Source of the DNA: Anthopleura xanthogrammica
Lineage: Eukaryota > Cnidaria > Anthozoa > Actiniaria > Actiniidae
Length of the DNA stretch: 64,000 bases
Direction: 5' to 3'
Assembly (NCBI GenBank): GCA_964019055.1
Contig: OZ025210.1
Location: forward strand, 16,315,332-16,379,331
A program made the position numbers and the translations under genes. Within the stretch, counting starts at the first letter, position 1. Every line of letters begins with the position of its first letter. The notes under the pieces are model-generated. The model was given only the letters and a program-made list of their open reading frames with translations. It did no database searches and was not told where the DNA came from. Shown here one piece after another: positions 55,801 to 64,000 of the stretch.

Positions 55801-57878
55801 TCTACTTTGTGCAATAAAGTCGCGCAACAAAATTACAAGCCACATTCACTCTGCAACTTGCAACGCAGCAATGTTGCGGGACAAGTTGCACGATTTTGTT
55901 GCTCGTATTACCGCACCTTTATATGTATGTATTATTTGTTTGCCTTTTAGGATATCTGGGAAGTCAAGAAATATGTCAATCACATCAATGGTGTGGCTGC
56001 GCACATAACCACAATGATTGTATTTAATTATTGTGAGCTTGCTGTAATAGGTAAATCTGATCCATTTATATACCCAGTACTTTGTTTATTCTGTTGGTTT
56101 AGGGACCATGCAACCTTTTGCTTGCAAAGTCAATCGTAATACCACGAGCTTCCTGAAATAAGCCCTGGGCTTATGTTTTGCTCAATGTGCCTTTTGGGTG
56201 GGTTTATTTACGACTTGTTTTTGGAGGGAAATTCAGTCATGCTGTGTGCAGTTATTGCACGAATTGCACGAATAACGCTGGAATTGGAAAAAGCGAGATT
56301 TATTATCGGTTATGACATAGCAAAAACTATAAAAAGTCACAAAATGGTATAACTTCATGGGCGGATCCAGGATTTTAAAAAGAGAGATGCAATCAGATTT
56401 GTTGTTTTATTTTTTTTAAATATTCATATTCTTGATTGCCACCCCCCCCCCCCCCCCCCCACCCCCTCTTTCCCCCTGTATGCGCCCCTGAACTTGAAAA
56501 TCCTGTTTGTAATACAGCTCTCAGTGACACTGTTTGTTTTTCAGGTCTTTGTATTCTACTGATGGAACCAAAGGATGTGCCAAAGTTTCAGTTAGCATAC
56601 CGTGCTATTGTTCCTATTCTGTGTTTGTTTACTCTCTCTTGCCCTGTTATCATGGTAAGACACTTATTGTTTATTGGTCAACAAGAAGTACCATAGAAGT
56701 AGTGAGTCAGAGGCCTGGGTGTCTGTTTACTGGGAACAGGGTACCTCACGCCAATAACACAGGAAACCCAAAAAGGCGGGGACAGGGTGACAAAATGGCG
56801 TCTCAAACTGACGGAAATTAAATTTGACAGCTCCAAGCAAACCCATTGAATGTTTATCCGGATAAATGTTTTCAGTTACATGGATAGTGGAGCATAGTTT
56901 TGAGTGGGAGAGGGGAGGGGGTCAGGGAATATGCCCCCACCCCCCTAAAAAACTGGAAATTGAGGGTCTTGGAAAGGCGATTTCCAGTGCCGCGGTTTTG
57001 TTGGGTGAATTGTAAATCATTTGTTAATTGCATTACGTTTCGTGCATAAAATCAGACATTAAATCACACTGGAAGATATTCTATTCTTTATTTTTATCAT
57101 TACTTTCGCCATATTGTGTTCCCCATCTAAAGTATTCCATCCCATATCATGTGTTTTGTTATCTTCATACTGTCCATAGGGCACATTGTTAACAAGGAGT
57201 GGTCAGATGTTCAAACAGCTTAGTCTACAGATACGTGTGTTTGGTTACCCATCCACCACTCAGTTTGACAGAGATTCATTCTTGTTGTTTGTACAAAACA
57301 CCGACCTAAAGGTACTTCAGTTAGCTATCCCACTTGCTTCTATTGATTCATCTAACGCATTAGCACGCATTAGCACGCAAGCACAACACGTAAAACAAAC
57401 GTGTAGACTATTTTTGAGGTGCCGATTTGTTAACATCGTTTCAGTTGTTTGCTATGGTCTTAACCAATATTTCGTTTGTCCCATGGACCAATTACATCCC
57501 CCATAATTCTTTGCTTTTCAGGGAAGGGTAGCCCGTCATAAAACTGCCATTTTCAACATCTTCTGGTCAGTCTTCAGCACAATATGTGCGCTTTTTTCCC
57601 TGGTTATCCCCCAAATACCGTAATGTATTATGGACAATGTGAAAGTGATGAATCACCGCGCGGTTTCTTTGCCATGAAAAGTATCCTATATACATTTGTT
57701 TGTAATTGTTTATTTTCTGATTGTGATTTTAATGTGAACTCTTCATTGTTTTCAGCCCAAGTTATTCTCGATCCCGTTAAAGACGTCATACGCATGTGGA
57801 TTTGTCACAGTTATTGTGTTTACCTTACTGCTGCTTATGCAGACAAGCATTCTGGCAGGCAATAACAAGTACTTGTAG
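49844..57878 (+). CDS. Gustatory-receptor-like (Grl) seven-transmembrane protein
   Basis: Twelve phase-consistent exons: 49844-49888, 49990-50148, 51758-51865, 52326-52478, 53569-53931, 54348-54394, 54646-54828, 55416-55587, 55951-56050, 56545-56654, 57180-57311, 57756-57878 (564 aa). An in-frame TGA two codons upstream supports the ATG at 49844. After a hydrophilic N-terminus of about 120 residues come seven helices: TM1 124-147 (LFTLTIILLLIFSYVSSIVA), TM2 near HFAAFIVGFYHF, TM3 LILGAVCLVFSTGAYILFI, TM4 around CFMVLGNLVEDCV, TM5 TTMIVFNYCELAVIG, TM6 PILCLFTLSCPVIM, and TM7 CGFVTVIVFTLLLLMQ at the end. The long TM4-5 linker (LLIFYLRDIALRMEEKTAEL) and TM7 at the extreme C-terminus follow the insect Gr/Or layout, which has an intracellular N-terminus. 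Loop 1 is long, Ser/Thr/Pro-rich and rich in N-glycosylation sites. It is probably a ligand-gated or signalling receptor in the plasma membrane; no ligand can be named. The family call is from pattern only. Confidence 0.68.
50149..51757 (+). other. Intron 2 of the Grl gene
   Basis: 1.6 kb without a recognised exon. AT-rich, with AAT/ATG triplet runs near 50440 and 51170. TTCAATGAAAGATCAGGG and TTCAATGAAAAATCATTG blocks suggest a diverged repeat between about 50.5 and 50.96 kb. Confidence 0.45.
51890..52095 (+). mobile_element. tRNA-derived SINE, full head
   Basis: A box-A-like GTGGTGAAGTGGTGAG (about 51899) and box-B-like GGGTTTGAATCCCG (about 51941) lie 42 bp apart, as in a tRNA-derived pol III promoter. 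The body follows: GAGTAGAGTTGCTTGTTGGT, TTTGAGGGTCTTTCTCC, then AAATCAACTTCTCAATTCC. Related pieces occur at 6.06, 10.9, 55.13-55.39 and 59.1 kb. It lies in intron 3 of the Grl gene. Confidence 0.85.
52518..53147. repeat. 57-bp tandem minisatellite
   Basis: About 11 copies of a 57-bp unit (the first copies 56 bp): GGGCTGATCTAAGTCAGGGC, then ATGGCTAACTCACAGATC, AAACCCTGAAACAACCTCT. The last 36 bases of the unit match the reverse complement of the 36-bp repeat at 1-881 at 32-33 of 36 positions. It lies in intron 4 of the Grl gene. Confidence 0.97.
53242..53356. mobile_element. Foldback MITE
   Basis: CAGGAGGTCCAGATAGGGAG, AAAACTGTGCCC is mirrored by GGGTACAGTTTTTCCCTATC, CGGACCA. The centre repeats CCAAGGTCT twice. 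It lies in intron 4 of the Grl gene. Confidence 0.72.
54005..54125. repeat. G-rich tandem duplication
   Basis: TTAATCCAGTAATAAAATGA, TGGGTG is present twice (about 54069, and a variant TTAGTCCAGT near 54007). The first copy is followed by GGGGAGGGGGGGGGG then TGGG, a strong G-quadruplex candidate on the transcribed sense strand of intron 5. Confidence 0.7.
55128..55388 (-). mobile_element. SINE-related element, minus strand
   Basis: Read on the minus strand it has TGAGTTGAGTTTGTTTGATA, TGTTGTTCTCCCCC, CGAGGGTTTTTCGCC and CCTCCGTAAAAATCAAC, matching the body of the SINE at 51.9 kb. The head (CACGGGTTAGATTATC) is a degraded box B. Its 5' end is 28 bp from the acceptor of Grl exon 8. Confidence 0.65.
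55674..55920. mobile_element. MITE with AAGGTGCGGTAA/TTACCGCACCTT termini
   Basis: The ends AAGGTGCGGTAAAACGAGCA, ACAAAATCGTGCAA and TTGCACGATTTTGTTGCTCG, TATTACCGCACCTT are imperfect inverted copies of about 34 bp. Inside, CGCGCAACA motifs recur. Its right end is about 30 bp from the acceptor of Grl exon 9. Confidence 0.85.
56355..56463. repeat. Fragment of a GGGCGGATCCAGGATTTT repeat, and poly(C) tract
   Basis: GGGCGGATCCAGGATTTTAA at about 56361 is the end of a dispersed element; related ends occur at about 59160 (CCTGGATCCACCCCTG) and 60459 (CTAGATCCGCCCCTG). A run of about 20 C follows at 56442-56460. Confidence 0.55.
57522..57624 (+). other. Possible alternative last exon of the Grl gene
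   Basis: After a good acceptor (TTGCTTTTCAG) the frame continues in phase with exon 11 for 33 codons: GRVARHKTAIFNIFWSVFST, then ICALFSLVIPQIP and TAA. The hydrophobic stretch is long enough for one transmembrane helix. Skipping it gives the Gr-like TM7 exon at 57756; using it as a terminal exon would give a receptor with a different last helix. It may also be a decoy. Confidence 0.35.
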
Positions 57879-58121
57879 TTCTAGATATTGCACAAGTAAT
57901 CACAGAAATGCTGTCGTTTAGTATTAATAGCAAGATTTCCGCTTCAACCCTTCAACGTACCAGGTATCTACGTGTTAGGACATTCTTGTATTATAAAGGG
58001 TTTGGGCCCGCATTACTTGGATATTCCATATTCGCTCCTTTTAATACCTAAACCTAAGTATATTATTAAACGCTTGCTTGAGCTTAGCAATAGACCATGG
58101 TACAAGTGTGATGAAACACCA
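57879..58121. other. Convergent intergenic gap between Grl and COG3
   Basis: Only 243 bp separate the stop codon of the Grl gene (+) and that of COG3 (-), so the two 3' UTRs probably overlap or abut. ATTAAA at 58065-58070 may serve the Grl transcript. Confidence 0.6.
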
Positions 58122-61100
58122 TCAGGAAACAGCAAGAAGCAAAGATACCTGAAATGAGAAATGCAACCATGAATTCTAATACATTACAAAAAAAGAAAAT
58201 GAATATAAACTTTGATCAATAGATAAACTACATAAATAAAATAGAATCTTATTACATGACTTTTTCGCGACACTTTAATTTCGCGTTTTTTTGAAAATCG
58301 CAACTGGAATTAAAGTGACGCGAAAAAATAATGACGCGAAAATTAAGTGTCCATCAAAATCACAATTATTATACAAATATTATTAAAGAAATTATAAAAG
58401 AAACGGTTTTTTTTTCCTGAAAGGAAACTGACCTGTTGTACTGAGGGACATCCAATGATTTGCGCATCTTCTTGTGAATACGTGTTTGTAACAACATCAA
58501 TCATTTGCTTGTACTGGTCCTGGACTTTAGCCTAAAATACCAACAAAAAAACAACCTTCAATAGTATTCTAAAGGAAAATTTAGGTGCGCCGTCTTTGAC
58601 TATGCCTTTATCTGCTTGATATTGCAGATTGCTTACATTAGTTAGCACGCTTATTACTTTCTCAATAAAAATACAAGTTTAATAGAGGGACGTTGTTTTC
58701 TGATTTCAAATTATATATTGGCTGTTCGAGTTGGCATGGCAGTGCATTGTGGAACTGTTTTAGTGGACGAAATATACGCCATCTTGGATATATGTCCCCT
58801 AAAACAGCCCCACAATCCACTGCCATGCCAACTCGACCAAGTGTTTTCCTCATAAACTGGGCCTCCTGTGGCAACCAGGTATCGTTCTATTTACCTTCAC
58901 AGGCTTGAATAATATATATTCTGTATCCTTATTGGCTAGAAACAAGGACATACTCTGTAAGGTGCTGGGCAGTTTAGACTTGATCAACATGTACGTTTCG
59001 CTCACCACTTTACGCACATTTTCTGGAAACAGAAAATTACAAAACAGTTAAACAAACAAACTGAATCAATATACCGCCTGCTATACTTGTTTGTGGGCTC
59101 TCCTTGTTTTAAGGGTTCTTTTATTTTCCTTCCTTGACAACAATCCCCCCTGAAGAAAATCCTGGATCCACCCCTGCGCAAAAATAAAGTTCTAAATTCT
59201 AATTAGATTCAGAGGAAGAAGAGCTGAACTGAATCACTAATGAGTCCCATTAATCCATCCATTCATTCATCCATTTCATCCTAGTACCATTCTAACACAT
59301 GCTACACTATTGATGTATAGGCAAACATATACCTGGTTTAGCGAATGGTTGTTGCTTTAGAAAAACACTAGGATCCTTGCCATCATCTTCAGCCATCTTC
59401 ACCACCACATTGATCTATACAACAAAAATCGAATAAGATAAGTATTGAGAGGATGACTGAAGGGATCGAGAATGGGATTGAGAGTGGTGCAGAAAAAGCA
59501 CATCGTGTATGGATGTGGACGCACTTAAAATGATAGATAGTTACCTTGGATAACAATCCCGATAACGGAGAAATAAGAGACTCACAAACATGTTGAATAA
59601 ACTTCTCACAAACAACACGTAATTCAATGTCCACCTCCTGAAAATAGAAAATAACAAGAAAAGAAGAGATGAGACTGGACTTCAACAACTTGTAAGACCT
59701 TTCTGCTTCTCTATGGTTTTTCTTTATTTCTTACCTTCTTAGAATCAAGATAACTCTCTGTTAACTGTGGTGCACCCTAATCAAACATAAAACAAAACAG
59801 AAAAATTACAAACCATTAAGTGGATGCCCTTCAGGGAAACGTTCAATGCCGAGATACCACCCATGGAATTCTTTAGCCATCAAATTCCATTTGAAAATGT
59901 TTAACTTTTGAACAACTGAAAATCCCCCTTGTGGATATTGCTTATTTGCCTCCGTTGTTGGAATACTTGGTAAACCATCATAATATATGAAATATTGAAA
60001 ATATGGTAGTAGTTTGTTACTGTTATCAAGACCTTGAACCCATATACATGCAAGTCAATACGCATGGCATATAATCAATTTGAACAGCACTTACCTCAAG
60101 TAAAAACTCTAGTATCGCATTGTTACTGCTCAGAGAAAACAGTTTGCTACTCTTACTCCACAAACCAAATGCGGCCGTTCTCATCTTGCTAAAGTCCAGT
60201 GAAACTTCCTTGATGGCAAAATCCACGTCAAATGGAGCAATTTGCTCTCGAAGGATAAGCAGATGTTTGATTAAAAATAGATATCCATTGATTGCATCCT
60301 AAATGTGATATCAAAAAAACTGCATTAGAATTCATGGATAATACAGGGTGATACAGGATTGTTTTCTGGAGGAGGTACACTATTTTTGATCAGGACGTTC
60401 ACAGATATCAGCTCATCTAGGGGAGGGGGAGTGTGCACCCCCCTGCATCCCTTCCCTAGATCCGCCCCTGTGACCAAGGTCTAAAAGAACAGTGCCTTTT
60501 TAGTATATTAAAACTGAGTTATGAAATATGTTAAAGTACATGGATACATTTGTTAGATAATATACCAACCTTTCTCTTGGTAATTAATGCACTTGCTACT
60601 TTGAGAGACTGAATACACACAGACAATGCCTCCTGAGATAATCCCTCAAAGGTCTCTTTCTGAAAGTAACATGCAACATGGTCATGGTCAGAAATACTGG
60701 ATACTAACAAACATGAGGTTTCGAAAAAAGCCCTTAAAGAACATTACATACCGAGATACAGCGATACAGCTTGGACAGACAGACAAGAGTTCGTCTGACT
60801 GTTGGATACCACATGCCTTGGAGGTCTGCAAGAGCTGCTGGTAATTCTAATAAATGAAGGAACAATAATAAAATATAGATTAATAACCGAGTACAGACAG
60901 TAAACTAATGCCCTCCCTAGCTTCTCCCAGGAACTACAGTATGATTCTCATCTACTGATACTGTACTTAGCTTCTCCCAGGAACTACAGTATGATTCTGA
61001 TCTACTGATACTGTACCTAGCTTCTCCCAGGAACTACAGTATGATTCTGATCTACTGATACTGTACCTAGCTTCTCCCAGGAACTACAGTATGATTCTGA

Positions 61101-63589
61101 TCTACTGATACTGTACCTAGCTTCTCCCAGGAACTACAGTATGATTCTGATCTACTGATACTGTATTAACAAAGTTATGATATGTCTAAATCACATGGTT
61201 TATCATACCAGCAGATTTCTTTTTAGGTGTGCTTGGATCTCTGTCTTGGATGTCCTGTTCACTGTCATTACTCTAAAATAAACAAACAAAACTGCAGGTA
61301 AAAAGAAGGCATGGCAAGAAATTTGGAATCTATATTTATAATGTGAGTACAAAGTCTAATGCCATCTTCCTTTCCATCAGACCCAACGAGAGGATTATAC
61401 AGTTGGTAGAGCTTTCTCAATAATGAAGAACTGATAACAACAGGTATTACCTCCATGATCAGTTTCTCTGGATAAGCCAAGTCCCCAGGAGCAGGCGAGT
61501 ACTTGAGAATATCTGATTCAATGTATGCCTAAAAAACAAATCATGGAGATTAATTACTTGATTCCTATCCAAGGAATTTCTACTGAAAGCAGATTTATTT
61601 CTATCTGTTCTTTTCTAATCATTGTAGGTTTGACAAATTCAACACTGTATCATAGATGTCAGATGGTGTGACAATAGTATTCATACCTGTGCTCTGTACA
61701 CCAGTCGTTCCTGGACATCCTGTAACATCTGGTCAACCACTACACCAAATGACGCCAGCTCTTCACCTATGATTACAAGAAATAACCCCAACCTTACATG
61801 CATGCACAACAAGAGCTATAGATTTCAAACTTTAACCTTTAACCTTTAGTAATAAATGTGTTTAAGTCTTTCAAAAATACTATTTAGGCTTGCTGTTTAC
61901 AAGTTAACAGTGAGACAACTTGTAACTATATTTTTTTGTATTTTTTTCCACACATGACCTTATTTGCCATCCTCTCAGCTCCCATGGTCGATACTAGCTG
62001 GGTACCATTTAGAGACATCAATGATAAACTTGTAGTGAGGGTTGAGGGTAATCAAGCACTTTTGTTTTAGTACAAACCTTTTTGTTGCACATGATCTTCA
62101 ATCATTTCCACCTTAATCAAAAAACAAATAAATTGTTAACACTACAAAAATAAATATGATAATTGTTAATTATCACATAACATGGCCTTAGTGTATTTGT
62201 TGTTACCATAGTTACCTTGAGTATTGAACATAATTCAGCCAGTGTCTCCATGTGGTTCATGTGGATGATGATTGGTCGTAAACAGTCATACAGGCTACTG
62301 CTGAGATTCTCTAAAAGAGTACTAAACAAATGACAAGAAATTGTGTGTTAGGCAATGCCAGAACCAAATAGGCAGAGTCTACTTGCAAACGAAGGCAAAA
62401 ACTACCTTAACACTTTCCTACATATTTAAACTAACGTTGTTCTTGTTTTCAAAAAGTTTGCTTCTTTGGTTAGTTCTTTTTAATTAGTCATTATTTTTAT
62501 ATAATATATAGAATTCAGCAGTGAATCCTAGTGCCAAATCACTGATCTTGGAGTTGCATTTTTTCTTATTGTAATACTTACTCTAAACCACTACTTGTTT
62601 TGGAAAAGAAGTGAAAATAAAGTTGATATTCATCTTGGCAGACATGGATTAACACAGAACATCCAGCACGAACCTGACCAAAAAAAATTTTAATATAATG
62701 TACAATCATCATACAACTTACAAATAGATCTATCCAGACTGGCTCACCACTGTCTATGCTATAAGATATTAGATTGGTTTACTTACAAGAGAACATGGAT
62801 TTCTTGAGTACTGTTTAGTTAGTTTGTCAACAGCATCTGTGACACATGGTGTCAGGAGTTGAGACCGTTGATCAAAGTAACAATTCTGACAATCACTTAG
62901 TAGAGAGGCATATCTAGTGCAAAACATAATGATTGAAAAACTTCAGTACTTATTGAAAAATAGACTATTTATCAAGAAATAATAAATATGGAAAACTTAC
63001 TCTGTTGACATGTATGATCTTTGTTCAATTTGTTCCATCAAGGACTAAAACATAAGAATAACAAAAAAGGTAGTCTACATATACAGTATGAATGATATTG
63101 AATAATTTGAACCCCACAACCCTTTAAAGTCTATATCATCCTTTTCTTTCTTGACTTTAATGAATTCTATGTCCTCAACTTTCAAATGACATACAATCCA
63201 ACTCTGTCAGAGTCAACTCCAAGGTAGTCAGCTGATATTAAGGTAACTATGGTAATAAGGTCTATTTACCTTTACTCTTGGAGCACAAGCCCTGAATTTT
63301 CCATAGAATAAAGCAAATGAATTCTCTGAGGTAGACGTGTCCTGTAGACAGAATAATCATAAACTTTATGTAAGACTTTGCAGATCTTAATTACAGGATT
63401 CTAGCAAGTACCTGGAAGGTAGTAAACAATGTCTACAATATCAAATGTATGTACACTGACCTTGTTATTTAGAACTTGCATTGTTGCATTCTTAAGAAGA
63501 GAGATGACATGGGATTTGATAAGATGAAGTGACTGGTTTAAACAGTTCTTGAACTTAGTTAGGTATATCGATGATTCCTTGTACTGAGG
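58122..63589 (-). CDS. Conserved oligomeric Golgi complex subunit 3, C-terminal part
   Basis: Nineteen phase-consistent exons on the minus strand: 63461-63589, 63270-63341, 63001-63044, 62787-62913, 62582-62673, 62216-62321, 62078-62111, 61687-61766, 61451-61528, 61209-61272, 60752-60846, 60570-60659, 60095-60298, 59735-59776, 59545-59637, 59333-59414, 58895-59022, 58433-58531, 58122-58148. They encode 561 aa; human COG3 has about 828, so roughly 265 N-terminal residues lie beyond the right edge. Near-identical blocks: [156 protein letters not shown] and the last exon [11 protein letters not shown]3 belongs to lobe A of the COG tether, which captures retrograde vesicles at the Golgi. A 27-nt last exon is unusual but is supported by the match to the vertebrate C-terminus. 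Confidence 0.95.
58250..58353. mobile_element. Palindromic MITE with TTCGCG motifs
   Basis: TTTTTCGCGACACTTTAATT and AATTAAAGTGACGCGAAAAA are inverted copies around GAAAATCGCAACTGG; a further TGACGCGAAAATTAAGTGTC follows. It lies in the last intron of COG3. Confidence 0.7.
58727..58836. mobile_element. Hairpin element
   Basis: CGAGTTGGCATGGCAGTGCA, TTGTGGAACTGTTTTAG is mirrored by CTAAAACAGCCCCACAATCC, ACTGCCATGCCAACTCG, with a 33-bp loop containing CGCCATCTTGGATAT. It lies in the COG3 intron between the 58433 and 58895 exons. Confidence 0.85.
59095..59215. repeat. SINE-related fragment
   Basis: TTTTAAGGGTTCTTTTATTT, CCTGGATCCACCCCTGCG and AAAGTTCTAAATTCTAATTA look like the 3' body of the SINE family of 51.9 kb fused to a GGATCC-type repeat end. 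Heavily diverged. Confidence 0.35.
60921..61165. repeat. 50-bp tandem repeat, about five copies
   Basis: CTTCTCCCAGGAACTACAGT, ATGATTCTGATCTACTGATA, CTGTACCTAG repeats every 50 bp with only two or three single-base differences. It lies in a COG3 intron. Confidence 0.95.
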
Positions 63590-64000
63590 CTGCAACAGAA
63601 TATAGAATTATGTGACATGTAATTAGTAATTGAAATAATGGAGTAACACTTTAAAGTTGCCACTGATAAACTGTGACCCTCTGTGTTTAATATCTCTAAA
63701 TGAGATGGGACCACCATTTTATATGGTCATTCGAGTCACTTGAGAATCTGACTACTGTTGGTCTGTACAACAGGCAATTGATTGGGCATCAATGGAGTCA
63801 TTAGGTGGCGAAACTCTTGTAAGTGACCACCTCCGGAAATCAAATCTGTGGTTGTAACTAGAGCTGGTTGCTAATGAGCTCCCATCGGCACCAGCAATAC
63901 AAACTGGGTTTCAATTATCATGGTCATAACTAGAGCTTGTTCCTTGCAACAGTGGTCACAAGGAGAGCTTTGACTGTCTATGATTTATCAATACTACATG
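63590..64000 (-). other. COG3 intron at the right edge
   Basis: The acceptor for the first visible COG3 exon (TTGCAG on the minus strand) is at 63590-63595. Upstream I find no exon matching the missing N-terminal region. TAACTAGAGCTGGTTGC and TAACTAGAGCTTGTTCC (about 63856 and 63928) form a weak direct repeat. Confidence 0.5.

Noticed and set aside
57972..58157. 61-codon gene between Grl and COG3
   Set aside because: It overlaps the last COG3 exon on the opposite strand and shows no domain.

Overview
The window is eukaryotic nuclear DNA from an animal, most likely a cnidarian and probably an anthozoan. I infer this from short GT-AG introns of about 0.1-1 kb, an AT-rich base composition, an ERG/FLI-type ETS gene with a Pointed domain, a gustatory-receptor-like seven-helix gene of the kind known from sea anemones, an intronless class A GPCR, and many small foldback/TIR elements. 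The species cannot be fixed from sequence alone. There are no operons or bacterial signals. All gene models were built by joining exons by hand at splice sites with phase checks.

Layout. 1-1.4 kb: a 36-bp minisatellite in an intron, then the last exon of a monocarboxylate-transporter-like gene (+). 2.87-3.35 kb: a composite pol-III-type repeat (tRNA-like and 5S-rRNA-like parts facing outward). 3.6-14.3 kb: a complete 18-exon gene (+) encoding a TBRG1-like FYRN/FYRC protein of 779 aa with an added N-terminal HARE-HTH domain. Its introns carry MITEs, a 44-bp minisatellite and a 300-bp foldback. 15.8-18.5 kb: a small two-exon divergent ETS gene (+), bracketed by two copies of one dispersed repeat. 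20.5-23.5 kb: an ERG/FLI-family ETS gene (-), tail to tail with the first. 24-42 kb: about 18 kb without a supportable gene, partly the upstream flank of the ERG gene (CRE palindromes), then microsatellites, MITEs and a 15-bp minisatellite.

42-49.7 kb: an accessory block made of two arrays of one 40-bp repeat, two further copies of the composite repeat inside an old segmental duplication, and between them a MECO-like class A GPCR broken by one in-frame stop. 49.8-57.9 kb: a 12-exon seven-transmembrane gustatory-receptor-like gene (+) with a mucin-like first extracellular loop. 58.1-64 kb: the C-terminal two thirds of COG3 (-, 19 exons), convergent with the receptor gene and running off the right edge.

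The genes are functionally unrelated (transport, chromatin/p53-type regulation, transcription factors, sensory receptors, Golgi trafficking). The most notable observations are the HARE-HTH plus FYRN/FYRC architecture, the shared 36-bp core of two minisatellites 52 kb apart, the two-headed pol-III-like repeat, the broken GPCR between twin arrays, and a possible alternative last helix in the receptor gene.
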